DNA of 64,000 nucleotides from Stenotrophomonas maltophilia (lineage in GTDB: Bacteria; Pseudomonadota; Gammaproteobacteria; Xanthomonadales; Xanthomonadaceae), in assembly GCF_006974125.1 (NCBI RefSeq), contig NZ_CP037858.1, forward strand, positions 4,216,001 to 4,280,000, written 5' to 3'. Every line of letters starts with the position of its first letter. Positions within the stretch are counted from its first letter, which is position 1. A program made the position numbers and the translations under genes. The notes under the pieces were generated by a model. That model saw nothing but the letters and a program-made list of their open reading frames with translations, made no database searches and was not told the DNA's origin. Of this stretch, positions 1 through 8,995 are shown in pieces.

Positions 1-30
1 TTCCTGCCATCCCGCCGTGGAGCCACCACA

Positions 31-1194
31 ATGCACGTGCCATCCCTGAACTTCGATCTTGGCGAAGACATCGACCTGCTGCGCCAGAGCGTGGCCCATT
101 TTGCCGCCGCCGAGGTCGCACCGCTGGCCGCCGAGGCCGATGCCACCAATCAGTTCCCGCTGGCCCTGTGGCCGAAGCTGGGCGAACAGGGCCTGCTCGG
201 CCTCACCGTGGAAGAAGAATACGGCGGCACCGGCATGGGCTACCTGGCCCACGTGGTGGCGATGGAAGAGATCTCGCGTGCTTCCGGCGGCATCGGCCTG
301 TCCTACGGCGCGCACTCCAACCTGTGCGTGAACCAGCTGCGCAAGAACGGCAACGAAGAACAGAAGCAGCGCTTCCTGCCGGGCCTGTGCAACGGCAGCC
401 TGATCGGCGCACTGGCGATGAGCGAGCCGGGTGCCGGTTCGGACGTGGTGTCGATGAAGCTGCGCGCCGACAAGCGCGGTGACCGCTACGTGCTCAACGG
501 CAACAAGATGTGGATCACCAACGGCCCGGACGCCGACGTGCTGGTGGTCTATGCCAAGACCGACATGGACGCTGGCGCCAAGGGCATCACCGCGTTCCTG
601 GTCGAAAAGGGCATGAAGGGCTTTTCCACCGCGCAGAAGCTGGACAAGCTGGGCATGCGTTCCTCGCCCACCTGCGAGCTGGTGTTCCAGGACTGCGAAG
701 TACCGGAAGAAAACGTGCTGGGCCAGATCGGTGGCGGCGTGCGCGTGCTGATGTCCGGCCTGGACTACGAGCGCGTGGTGCTCTCTGGTGGTCCGCTGGG
801 CCTGATGGCCGCGGCGATGGACGTGGTGATGCCGTACGTGCACGAGCGCCACCAGTTCGGTGAAGCGATCGGCAGCTTCCAGCTGATCCAGGGCAAGATC
901 GCCGACATGTACGTGGGCCTGGGCGCCTGCCGCGCCTATGTCTATGCCGTGGCGCGCGCCTGCGACCAGGGCCGCACCACCCGCCAGGACGCCGCCGGTG
1001 CCATCCTGTATGCCGCCGAGAAGGCCACCTGGCTGACCGGCCAGGCGATCCAGATCCTGGGCGGCAACGGCTACATCAACGAGTACCCGACCGGCCGTTT
1101 GTGGCGCGACGCCAAGCTGTATGAAATCGGCGCCGGCACTTCGGAGATCCGCCGCATGCTGATCGGCCGTGAACTGTTCCAGCGCACCCTGTAA
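31..1194 (+). CDS. liuA: Isovaleryl-CoA dehydrogenase
   Basis: This is an FAD-dependent acyl-CoA dehydrogenase of 387 residues, the usual family length. It oxidises isovaleryl-CoA to 3-methylcrotonyl-CoA in leucine catabolism and passes electrons to ETF. The fold order is visible: N-terminal helical domain, a central part with [10 protein letters not shown] and WITNGPDAD, and the C-terminal stretch [22 protein letters not shown] and GAGTSEIRR. The [15 protein letters not shown] segment near residue 248 carries the Glu that acts as base in isovaleryl-CoA dehydrogenases and separates them from most other acyl-CoA dehydrogenases. A GGAG lies about 9 nt before the ATG. It leads a tight liuA-liuB-liuD operon, with liuB starting 11 nt after its stop, which supports the substrate. 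Confidence 0.93.
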   Translation: MHVPSLNFDLGEDIDLLRQSVAHFAAAEVAPLAAEADATNQFPLALWPKLGEQGLLGLTVEEEYGGTGMGYLAHVVAMEEISRASGGIGLSYGAHSNLCVNQLRKNGNEEQKQRFLPGLCNGSLIGALAMSEPGAGSDVVSMKLRADKRGDRYVLNGNKMWITNGPDADVLVVYAKTDMDAGAKGITAFLVEKGMKGFSTAQKLDKLGMRSSPTCELVFQDCEVPEENVLGQIGGGVRVLMSGLDYERVVLSGGPLGLMAAAMDVVMPYVHERHQFGEAIGSFQLIQGKIADMYVGLGACRAYVYAVARACDQGRTTRQDAAGAILYAAEKATWLTGQAIQILGGNGYINEYPTGRLWRDAKLYEIGAGTSEIRRMLIGRELFQRTL

Positions 1195-1204
1195 GGCCAC
1201 CGCG

Positions 1205-2815
1205 ATGACCGTCCTGAACAGCCAGCTGCAACCGGGCAGCGAAACGTTTGAAAGCAACCGCGCGGCCATGCAGGCCGTGGTCGACGACCTGCATGCCACC
1301 TTGGCGCGCACCGCGCTGGGTGGCAGCGAAGCCGCACGCGCCAAGCACACCGCACGCGGCAAGCTGCTGGTGCGCGACCGCATTGATGCCCTGCTCGACC
1401 CCGGCAGCGCCTTCCTGGAAATCGCGCCGCTGGCCGCGCATGGCATGTACGAAGACGCCGTGCCTGCCGCCGGTGTGGTGGCCGGCATCGGCCGCGTGAG
1501 CGGCGTGGAATGCGTGATCGTGGCCAACGACGCCACGGTCAAGGGCGGCACCTACTACCCGATGACGGTGAAGAAACACCTGCGCGCGCAGGAGATCGCC
1601 GAGCAGAACCACCTGCCGTGCATCTACCTGGTCGATTCCGGTGGCGCGTTCCTGCCGCTGCAGGACGAGGTGTTCCCCGACCGCGACCATTTCGGCCGCA
1701 TCTTCTTCAACCAGGCCAACCTGTCGGCGCAGGGCATTCCGCAGATCGCCTGCGTGATGGGCAGCTGCACCGCCGGTGGCGCCTACGTGCCGGCGATGAG
1801 CGACGAGACCGTGATCGTGCGCGAGCAGGGCACGATCTTCCTGGGCGGCCCACCGCTGGTGAAGGCGGCCACCGGCGAAGTGGTGACGGCCGAGGAACTG
1901 GGCGGTGCCGACGTGCACACGCGCATTTCCGGCGTGGCCGACCACATGGCCGACAACGACCTGCAGGCACTTGCACGGGTGCGTGCGATCATCGCCCAGC
2001 TCAACTGGCGCAAGCCGGAACCGGCGATGGCGATGCAGGCCAGCGAAGAACCGCTGCTGCCGGCGCATGAACTGTACGGGGTGATCCCGGCCGATACGCG
2101 CAAGCCCTACGACGTGCGCGAAGTGATCGCGCGACTGGTGGACGGTTCGCGTTTCGATGAATTCAAGCCGCGCTACGGCGCAACGCTGGTGACCGGCTTC
2201 GCGCATCTGAACGGCTACCCGATCGGCATCATCGCCAACAACGGCATCCTGTTCTCGGAGTCGGCGCTGAAGGGCGCGCACTTCATCGAGCTGTGCACCC
2301 AGCGCAACATCCCGCTGGTGTTCCTGCAGAACATCACCGGCTTCATGGTCGGCCGCAAGTACGAACAGGGCGGCATCGCCAAGGACGGGGCCAAACTGGT
2401 GATGGCCGTGGCCTGCGCCAAGGTGCCCAAGTTCACCGTGGTCATCGGCGGCTCGTTCGGCGCCGGCAACTACGGCATGTGCGGCCGTGCGTACTCGCCG
2501 AACTTCCTGTGGATGTGGCCGAACGCGCGCATCGGCGTGATGGGCGGCGAACAGGCCGCCAGCGTGCTGGCCACGGTCAAGCGCGATGGCATCGAAGCCA
2601 AGGGCGGACAGTGGCCGGCAGCGGAAGAAGATGCGTTCAAGGCGCCGATCCGCGAGCAGTTCGAACAACAGGGCCATCCCTACTACGCCAGCGCGCGCCT
2701 GTGGGACGACGGCGTGATCGATCCGGCCGACACCCGCCGCGTGCTCGCCCTGGCCCTGTCGGCCAGCCTCAACGCCGCCCCGCAGCAGACGCGCTTCGGC
2801 GTGTTCCGCATGTGA
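1205..2815 (+). CDS. liuB: Methylcrotonyl-CoA carboxylase, carboxyltransferase (beta) subunit
   Basis: This 536-residue protein is the biotin-dependent carboxyltransferase subunit that carboxylates 3-methylcrotonyl-CoA to 3-methylglutaconyl-CoA. The crotonase-like N- and C-halves are present, with [13 protein letters not shown] in the N half, and [16 protein letters not shown] and [10 protein letters not shown] in the C half, as in MccB rather than propionyl-CoA carboxylase. The ATG at 1205 is chosen because it follows the liuA stop by 10 nt and gives the family N terminus; an in-frame ATG at 1169 would overlap liuA and adds only an unrelated 12-residue extension. It is sandwiched between liuA and the biotin-carrying liuD, so the two carboxylase subunits are made together. 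Confidence 0.92.
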   Translation: MTVLNSQLQPGSETFESNRAAMQAVVDDLHATLARTALGGSEAARAKHTARGKLLVRDRIDALLDPGSAFLEIAPLAAHGMYEDAVPAAGVVAGIGRVSGVECVIVANDATVKGGTYYPMTVKKHLRAQEIAEQNHLPCIYLVDSGGAFLPLQDEVFPDRDHFGRIFFNQANLSAQGIPQIACVMGSCTAGGAYVPAMSDETVIVREQGTIFLGGPPLVKAATGEVVTAEELGGADVHTRISGVADHMADNDLQALARVRAIIAQLNWRKPEPAMAMQASEEPLLPAHELYGVIPADTRKPYDVREVIARLVDGSRFDEFKPRYGATLVTGFAHLNGYPIGIIANNGILFSESALKGAHFIELCTQRNIPLVFLQNITGFMVGRKYEQGGIAKDGAKLVMAVACAKVPKFTVVIGGSFGAGNYGMCGRAYSPNFLWMWPNARIGVMGGEQAASVLATVKRDGIEAKGGQWPAAEEDAFKAPIREQFEQQGHPYYASARLWDDGVIDPADTRRVLALALSASLNAAPQQTRFGVFRM

Positions 2816-2841
2816 CCCGTGCCATGACCGAGCCTGTTGCC

Positions 2842-4824
2842 ATGTTCACCAAAGTCCTGATCGCCAACCGCGGCGAGATCGCCTGCCGCGTCATCGCCAC
2901 CTGCCGACGCCTCGGTATCGCCACCGTGGCGGTGTATTCCGATGCCGACCGCAACGCACGCCACGTGCGCCTGGCCGACGAAGCCATCCACATTGGTCCG
3001 GCCGCTGCACGTGAGAGCTACCTGCGCGGCGATGTCCTGCTCGACGCCGCACGCCTGACCGGCGCGCAGGCCATCCACCCCGGCTACGGCTTCCTGTCCG
3101 AGAACGCCGATTTCGCCGACGCCTGCGCCGCCGCCGGCATCACCTTCATCGGACCGCCGGCCAGCGCCATCCGCGCGATGGGCGACAAGAGCGCGGCCAA
3201 GGCACTGATGGCCAAGGCCGGTGTGCCGCTGACCCCGGGCTACCACGGCGACCAGCAGGCGCCGGACTTCCTGCGCGCGCAGGCCGATGGCATCGGCTAC
3301 CCGGTGCTGATCAAGGCCAGTGCCGGCGGCGGTGGCAAGGGCATGCGCAAGGTCGAGCGCAGCGAGGACTTCGTCGATGCGCTGGCCAGCTGCCAGCGCG
3401 AGGCGGCCTCGGCATTCGGCAACGACCACGTGCTGGTCGAGAAGTACGTCGAGCGCCCGCGCCATATCGAGATCCAGGTATTTGGCGACAGCCACGGCGA
3501 GGCGGTCTACCTGTTCGAGCGCGACTGCTCGGTGCAGCGCCGCCACCAGAAGGTGCTGGAAGAGGCACCCGCCCCGGGCATGAGCGCGGAACGTCGTGCT
3601 GCGATGGGCAAGGCCGCGGTCGATGCCGCGCGTGCGGTGGGCTACGTCGGTGCCGGCACGGTGGAGTTCATCGCCGGCCCGGATGGCGATTTCTACTTCA
3701 TGGAAATGAACACCCGCCTGCAGGTCGAGCACCCGGTCACCGAGTACATCACCGGTACCGATCTGGTGGAGTGGCAGCTGCGCGTAGCCTCGGGCCAGCC
3801 GCTGCCGCTGCGCCAGGAACAGCTGGCCATCCACGGCCACGCCATCGAAGCGCGCCTGTACGCCGAAGATGCCGACCGTGGCTTCCTGCCGTCCACCGGC
3901 ACCCTGCGCCGCCTGCGCCTGCCGACGCCATCGGCCCATGTGCGCGTGGATACCGGCGTGGAGGAAGGCGACAGCATCACCCCGTACTACGACCCGATGA
4001 TTGCCAAGCTGATCGTCTGGGACGTGGACCGCGACGCCGCGCTGCGCCGCATGAGCCAGGCGCTGGCCGACTGCCAGGTGGTGGGCGTGACCACCAATGC
4101 CGGCTTCCTGCGCCGGCTGGTGAACACCGATTCGTTCGCGCACGCCAAGCTGGATACCGCGCTGATCGAACGCGAACAGGCGGCATTGAGTGCAGTGGGC
4201 GACACGGATGACGCCCTGTGGCAGCTGGCCGCCGTGGCCGCGGTTGCTGGCACTGCTGGTGCCAGCACCGACGCGCGCGACCCGCATTCGCCATGGCAGG
4301 CCCAGGATGGCTGGCGCCTCGGCGCATCGGCACCGCGCGTGCTGCCGCTGCAGCAGGGCGAACGCAAGCACACGCTGAAAGTGTGGGCACAGGCCGATGG
4401 CTGGCGCGTGCAGCGCGATGACGCCGCGCCGGTTCAGGTGATCGGCACAGCCGATGCGCAGCATCTTACCGTGCAGCTGGGCGAACGCCGCTGGTCGCTG
4501 CAGCTGCTGCGCGACGGTGACCAGCTGTACCTGTTCGGCGCCGACGGCCAGCACCGCTTCACCCTGCACGATCCGGTGGGCGAATCGGACCACGCCGTGG
4601 CCGATGCCGGCAGCCTGCTGGCGCCGATGCCGGGCAAGATCGTCGCGACACTGGTCGCGGCCGGCACCGAGGTCAAGCGCGGCACGCCGCTGGTGGTGCT
4701 GGAAGCGATGAAGATGGAGCACACCCTGCAGGCACCGGCGGATGGGACGGTGAAGGGCTATCGCGCCAAGGCCGGCGACCAGGTGGGTGATGGCACGGTA
4801 CTGGTGGACTTCGAAGCGGCGTGA
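2842..4824 (+). CDS. liuD: Methylcrotonyl-CoA carboxylase, biotin carboxylase/biotin carrier (alpha) subunit
   Basis: A 660-residue subunit with an N-terminal biotin carboxylase (start FTKVLIANRGEIACRV, glycine-rich ATP loop KASAGGGGKGMRK, EMNTRLQVEHPVTE) and a C-terminal biotinyl domain with the biotinylated lysine in EAMKMEH about 30 residues from the end. It carboxylates biotin for the liuB carboxyltransferase. The start at 2842 matches the conserved family N terminus; an in-frame ATG at 2824 (six residues longer) is equally reachable and neither has a strong Shine-Dalgarno. It follows liuB by 26 nt. The 3-methylglutaconyl-CoA hydratase (liuC) that often lies between liuB and liuD is not here; it may lie upstream of the window. 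Confidence 0.92.
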   Translation: MFTKVLIANRGEIACRVIATCRRLGIATVAVYSDADRNARHVRLADEAIHIGPAAARESYLRGDVLLDAARLTGAQAIHPGYGFLSENADFADACAAAGITFIGPPASAIRAMGDKSAAKALMAKAGVPLTPGYHGDQQAPDFLRAQADGIGYPVLIKASAGGGGKGMRKVERSEDFVDALASCQREAASAFGNDHVLVEKYVERPRHIEIQVFGDSHGEAVYLFERDCSVQRRHQKVLEEAPAPGMSAERRAAMGKAAVDAARAVGYVGAGTVEFIAGPDGDFYFMEMNTRLQVEHPVTEYITGTDLVEWQLRVASGQPLPLRQEQLAIHGHAIEARLYAEDADRGFLPSTGTLRRLRLPTPSAHVRVDTGVEEGDSITPYYDPMIAKLIVWDVDRDAALRRMSQALADCQVVGVTTNAGFLRRLVNTDSFAHAKLDTALIEREQAALSAVGDTDDALWQLAAVAAVAGTAGASTDARDPHSPWQAQDGWRLGASAPRVLPLQQGERKHTLKVWAQADGWRVQRDDAAPVQVIGTADAQHLTVQLGERRWSLQLLRDGDQLYLFGADGQHRFTLHDPVGESDHAVADAGSLLAPMPGKIVATLVAAGTEVKRGTPLVVLEAMKMEHTLQAPADGTVKGYRAKAGDQVGDGTVLVDFEAA

Positions 4825-4845
4825 TGCAGCAGAGGCCGCGCGGGG

Positions 4846-6021
4846 TCAGCCCGCGCGGTCTTCAAGGTTCCAGATCGTGCCTGCAGGGTCCAGCTCGGTC
4901 GTGGTCATGGTCGCGGCGCGCCAGCCGAAGCCGCACACAGCGAGCACGCCATCGGTGACGGGATCCAAGGAAAGGGCGCGCTCGATTGCTTTCTCGTTGA
5001 TTGCCGCAGTGATGAACGCACCCAGGCCATCGTCGGTCGCGGCCAGATACAGTGTCTGGGACAGATGGCCCGCCTCAAGGGCGATGACGCGGTAGCTTTT
5101 CGCGTGCTGGCGATACTTCCAGAATGTACGGTCGAAGCGCGGCGCCAGGATCACCAGCACGTGCGCATCGGCAAACCAGTGCTGCTGGCCCACAACATCC
5201 ATCACGAAGTCACGGTCCACCTCGCTGTCCGAGGCCACCGGCTCCAGCACATGGGTATCGCCGCGATAGTGGTACAGGCCCGCCGGCAGCCCTTCGACGT
5301 GCTGCACCACCAGATAGGCCTCGATGGGATGCAGCCCGCCACCGGAGGGCACGTTCTTCTTCATGAACACCAGGTCCTCGCCGACACGGTGTTCTCCGGT
5401 ACTGCCGAAGGTCCGCTGCAACATCCGCGCCAGCATCGGCAGCGGCAGCGGTCGCTGCCAGTCGAAGTTGCGACAGGTTGCGCGACGGGCCAGCAGCGTG
5501 TCGAAGGCTGCCGGCTCGGCCCTGGGCAGCGCAATGGCGCCTTCGCTGCAACGTGACACCGTGGTCGCAGGCGGCGCTCCCAGTGTTTCACGCATCTGCA
5601 CGGCCGTCTCGGTCCTGGACGCGCGCATGTTGCCGACGGCATCCACCCCATCCCAGCGCGAGAATGCGTGCAGCACGGCAGCAAGCGGGTGCCAGTAGGT
5701 CGAGCGCAATGCCTCGTCGGCAATCGACGCTGCATCCGTCGCGCTGCCCTGGACAAACACCAGCCCTGCCTGCTGCAGGGGCGACACCATGCCCGCCTCC
5801 TCGCTGTCCACCGCGACCTCCTGCCATGCGCTGGGGCTGAGCCGACCCAGCCAGGCCTGCTGCCTGGCATCCAGTTCGACCGGTTCGGGCAAGTGCGGCG
5901 CGAGCGCAAGCCAGGCCTGCCTGCGACGAAGCCCATCACCGCCCTGCATCAGGCCCTGCAGGTCGAACGTTGCCGTTTCCCGCAGCTCCATCATCAGTAC
6001 CGAACAGCGCCTGACCTGCAT
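4846..6021 (-). CDS. SagB-type nitroreductase-fold dehydrogenase, putative peptide maturation enzyme
   Basis: The 391-residue product has a SagB/ThcOx-like nitroreductase domain in its C-terminal half (RRATCRNFD, VPSGGGLHPIEAYLVV, GLYHYRGDTHVLEP, EAGHLSQTLYLAATDDGLGA), the FMN enzymes that oxidise azolines to azoles in RiPP biosynthesis. The N-terminal ~190 residues are specific to this group. From memory it matches the family named putative peptide maturation dehydrogenase, which co-occurs with a small modified-peptide family and a cyclase family; both partners are the next two genes here. Start 6021 is preferred because AAGGA sits 6 nt upstream; an in-frame ATG at 6048 has no ribosome site. 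It is divergent from the precursor. No YcaO cyclodehydratase is present, so its real reaction is unknown. Confidence 0.82.
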   Translation of the reverse strand: MQVRRCSVLMMELRETATFDLQGLMQGGDGLRRRQAWLALAPHLPEPVELDARQQAWLGRLSPSAWQEVAVDSEEAGMVSPLQQAGLVFVQGSATDAASIADEALRSTYWHPLAAVLHAFSRWDGVDAVGNMRASRTETAVQMRETLGAPPATTVSRCSEGAIALPRAEPAAFDTLLARRATCRNFDWQRPLPLPMLARMLQRTFGSTGEHRVGEDLVFMKKNVPSGGGLHPIEAYLVVQHVEGLPAGLYHYRGDTHVLEPVASDSEVDRDFVMDVVGQQHWFADAHVLVILAPRFDRTFWKYRQHAKSYRVIALEAGHLSQTLYLAATDDGLGAFITAAINEKAIERALSLDPVTDGVLAVCGFGWRAATMTTTELDPAGTIWNLEDRAG

Positions 6022-6154
6022 GTTCTTTCCTTTGGATATTCCTGCCACGTTATCGAGCGATACCGCGATTCCTTGATGGCAGCGCGGCGGTCACTCAAGA
6101 AGCGCTCCCCTGCGCCGACATCAAGGTTCCATATCGACGTTTCCGGACCCCACC

Positions 6155-6466
6155 ATGCCCACCCTGCAGCTGGAACCTGCCGTCGCGCAGAATCTTGTGA
6201 ACCTGCTCGCCACCGATGACGCATTCCGCGGCCGCTTCACCCAGTCGCCGGAGGCGGCGTTGCTGGAAGCCGGCCACGTTCCTGCAGATCCGGCCGAGCT
6301 GAGCCAGTTCGTCGCCATGTGCTGTGCCTCCATCGAGCTGGCGGACAAAGCCGTCATCGAGCAGGCACACGCGCAGATCGTCGCGATGCTGTCCAGTGGA
6401 ACGGCCTACACCGTGCCGATGCTCGAGAACGGCAACACAGGTAATTCCCCGCGTACGCTCCGCTGA
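6155..6466 (+). CDS. Putative RiPP precursor with nitrile-hydratase-like leader (putative modified peptide)
   Basis: A 103-residue protein with no signal peptide. Residues about 10-45 (NLLATDDAFRGRFTQSPEAALLEAG) fit the nitrile-hydratase alpha-like leader (NHLP) pattern of helical leader, D-x-x-FR, P-x-x-AL and G. A second helical stretch contains adjacent cysteines 56-57. The tail after about residue 79 is low in hydrophobics and rich in Ser, Thr, Gly, Asn and one Tyr, and would be the natural core region, but no cleavage site is obvious. The gene diverges from the SagB-type dehydrogenase (133 nt shared upstream region) and ends 7 nt before the convergent cyclase gene. The ribosome site is weak. 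The precursor call rests on leader similarity and context; the mature product is unknown. Confidence 0.75.
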   Translation: MPTLQLEPAVAQNLVNLLATDDAFRGRFTQSPEAALLEAGHVPADPAELSQFVAMCCASIELADKAVIEQAHAQIVAMLSSGTAYTVPMLENGNTGNSPRTLR

Positions 6467-6473
6467 GAACCGC

Positions 6474-8978
6474 TCACCCTTCGGGCCTGGTCTCCGCTGC
6501 GGGCAAAGGCCGGGCAGCCTCGCGCACATCCAGCACGTTCATCGCCTGCAGGCAGTAACTGCATTCGATCTCTGCGTACGCAAGGCCGGGGTTGGAGGCC
6601 AGCCAACGCTTCTGGTCGAGCATCTGGGCATCCAAGCCCGCATCGCGGGCCGCCTTCATCGCCGCGACCCGCGATTGCACCCGCGAGCGAGCACCCAGAT
6701 AGGGTTCGAGCAGCTGGAGTGCCTGCAGCGGTTTACCTGATGCGCGCAGCCTCTCCGCGCCCAGCACAGCATCGAATTCGCGGATGACGGCGCTTTCCGG
6801 CTTTCTCTGCAACGAAGCCCAGCGACGCTCGACCTGCCTGGCGTAGCGGGCGTCCCCCATGCGCAACCCTACAAGTGCCGCGGCCTGGGCGGTGACGATA
6901 CGATCAACGGCATCGACCACGGGAACTGATTCGATGCCTTCGAATGTCCGGTGGATCGCCTCATCCAGCAGCGGTCCGACGCTTGAATGCTGGCCCGCCT
7001 GCAATCGCGCTACGGCCAGGGGAACATAGAAGTTGAAGCGGTCAACACCGGGCATGGTGTAGCTCCGCTTCATGCCGCGCTCGGCATTCCACAGCGCGGC
7101 CTGGATGTCACCCTTGTCCAGCTGGACGGAAATGCGGATGTTGTCGGCGTGATAGTCGCTGGCGTCGATCTTCTGCAACAAGCCCAGGGACCGTGCCAGG
7201 TCGCCTCGCGCCGCTGCAACGGTCGCCTGTCGCATCAGTGCTCCCTGCCAGCCGCTGGCCGCTGCAACGGAAAGCGCGCGGTCTGCTTCATCGAACCGCC
7301 CCATTGCCAGCAGGATGCGGCCGTACTGATCCTGGCCAACGCCCAATAGATCGACCTGGCTCATCGCAACGCGTTGCGCCAGCGGCAGTGCTTCGCTGAA
7401 ACGGTTCTCGCAATAGAGGCTGATCGCAGCATTGTTCGCAGCCGGCAGATAGTCCGGATACAACTCGGCCATCTGCATCCATCCATCGGTTGCGCGGTCC
7501 GGGTCGCCCAGATGAAGGGTCCAGTTGCGTACGTAGAGCGCTTCACGTGTGGTCAGATGCCGGGACCATCGCTGTGCCTTCTTCAACACGCTGGCGGCAC
7601 GGGAGAAATCCGCATCCGCGAAATGGCTCCGAGTCTGTCCCAGCCATGCCAGTGCGAATTCTGGATCGATTTCCGTGGCCTGCTGGTAAAACGCCAATGC
7701 TCCCTTGTAGTCACCGCGCACGTAGCGCTTCTGGCCCAAGGCAAACGCACGCAGCGCATCCATGCTGCCCGTGGTCACCTCAGGCAGGGATTGGCTGTCG
7801 CGCTGGATCAATGCGGGCTCTTCGCCCAGGCGATCGCGCAGCTGGCGCGAAACATCGTCCACCGCCGCCAGTACCGCACCCGCCTTCGCATCGGCGGATA
7901 CCACAGCCAGGGTGCGCAGCGTCGACGGCTCGATCACCTCCACGCTGAAGCGGGTGCGGCCGCCGACATCGGTAGCCGATGGCACGAACACCAGGCGGGC
8001 GCCCGTGCGTACCGCCACAGCGGCGGCATCGCCGCGTTCGCGGACGCCACCATCCAGCGGTTTCCGCATCATCTCAAGGGTGCGGCCGACGCGGTCGTCA
8101 CTGACGACGTTGACGTAGCGGGACTGCTCGAGACTGATCCGGAACGCCTGGTCCAGGGCGTCATCGAGCAGGCGATTGCCGGTGAAGTTATGCAGCCCGC
8201 CGAGCACCACCCAATCGCGTTCGGCGAACGCGATGGCCGGCTGTGGCCGGGTCAGCAACCAGACGCCAAGCACCGCGGCCAGCAGTACGGCAGCCTGCGC
8301 CGCCATCGCCAGTGGACGGCGCCACAACGGCAGGTCACGCCGGGCCTTGGCCGTGTGCCGCAGCCGCCCCGGCGTGGGCATGCCCGCCGCCTGCACGCCG
8401 TAGACTTCGGCTGGCTGGCTCACGCCCTTGAAACGCCATCGCCCGAACGATCGCCATTGCAGGCCTTCAGCCATCGCGCCCAGCGACCCACTGGAGCGAC
8501 GCACGATGGATTCGGCCACCGCCGAAAGCAGGATCTGGCCCGGCCGCGCCAACTGCATCAGGCGCGCCGCCGTCGGCTTGGCCAGGCCTTCGACTTCAAT
8601 CGCCTTGGCGCCAGCCCGCACTGCCTCGGCGCTGTTCTCCCAGGTGAGCACATCGCCCACATGCAGACCGGCCCGCGCCTGCAGATGGATCTCGTGTCTC
8701 TGCCCCAGCGGCTGCAGTCCACGCTGGTAATCCAATGCGAAGCCAAGCGCGTCGATCGGGCGCTCGAACAGCATGAACAACCCGTCGGAGCGATCGATCA
8801 GCTGGCCGTTCCAGCGCTGCTGCAGCGCCAGCACCAGCCGGTCGTGTTCCTGGAACAGTTCGGCGGCGGCGACATCGCCGATGCGCTCGACCAGCAGCAG
8901 CGAGTCACACAGGTCGGTGAACAGCAGGGCGCGCAGTTGCTGGTTGTGCGGCGCCGACGTTCCGTTGTCGCCATTCAT
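6474..8978 (-). CDS. Class III nucleotidyl cyclase with TM segment and TPR region (peptide modification system cyclase)
   Basis: An 834-residue protein. Residues ~14-195 form a class III cyclase domain: metal-binding Asp22 (LLFTDLCDS) and Asp65 (DRSDGLFMLF) are both present. In the segment corresponding to DxWGxxVNxAAR it reads EVEGLAKPTAAR, so the transition-state Arg is kept, the Asn is Pro and the purine-selecting Asp is Glu. One membrane segment spans ~223-243. The rest is a FlgO/periplasmic-like domain and TPR-rich repeats, ending with a CxxC-containing tail. By layout and neighbour it looks like the Xanthomonas campestris guanylate cyclase XC_0250 (recalled from literature). The ATG at 8978 has GGGAG upstream; longer in-frame starts run into the next gene. 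It ends 17 nt upstream-facing the CNB-GGDEF gene, same strand, downstream of it. Confidence 0.8.
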   Translation of the reverse strand: MNGDNGTSAPHNQQLRALLFTDLCDSLLLVERIGDVAAAELFQEHDRLVLALQQRWNGQLIDRSDGLFMLFERPIDALGFALDYQRGLQPLGQRHEIHLQARAGLHVGDVLTWENSAEAVRAGAKAIEVEGLAKPTAARLMQLARPGQILLSAVAESIVRRSSGSLGAMAEGLQWRSFGRWRFKGVSQPAEVYGVQAAGMPTPGRLRHTAKARRDLPLWRRPLAMAAQAAVLLAAVLGVWLLTRPQPAIAFAERDWVVLGGLHNFTGNRLLDDALDQAFRISLEQSRYVNVVSDDRVGRTLEMMRKPLDGGVRERGDAAAVAVRTGARLVFVPSATDVGGRTRFSVEVIEPSTLRTLAVVSADAKAGAVLAAVDDVSRQLRDRLGEEPALIQRDSQSLPEVTTGSMDALRAFALGQKRYVRGDYKGALAFYQQATEIDPEFALAWLGQTRSHFADADFSRAASVLKKAQRWSRHLTTREALYVRNWTLHLGDPDRATDGWMQMAELYPDYLPAANNAAISLYCENRFSEALPLAQRVAMSQVDLLGVGQDQYGRILLAMGRFDEADRALSVAAASGWQGALMRQATVAAARGDLARSLGLLQKIDASDYHADNIRISVQLDKGDIQAALWNAERGMKRSYTMPGVDRFNFYVPLAVARLQAGQHSSVGPLLDEAIHRTFEGIESVPVVDAVDRIVTAQAAALVGLRMGDARYARQVERRWASLQRKPESAVIREFDAVLGAERLRASGKPLQALQLLEPYLGARSRVQSRVAAMKAARDAGLDAQMLDQKRWLASNPGLAYAEIECSYCLQAMNVLDVREAARPLPAAETRPEG

Positions 8979-8995
8979 CGCCTCTGTCTCCCGAT

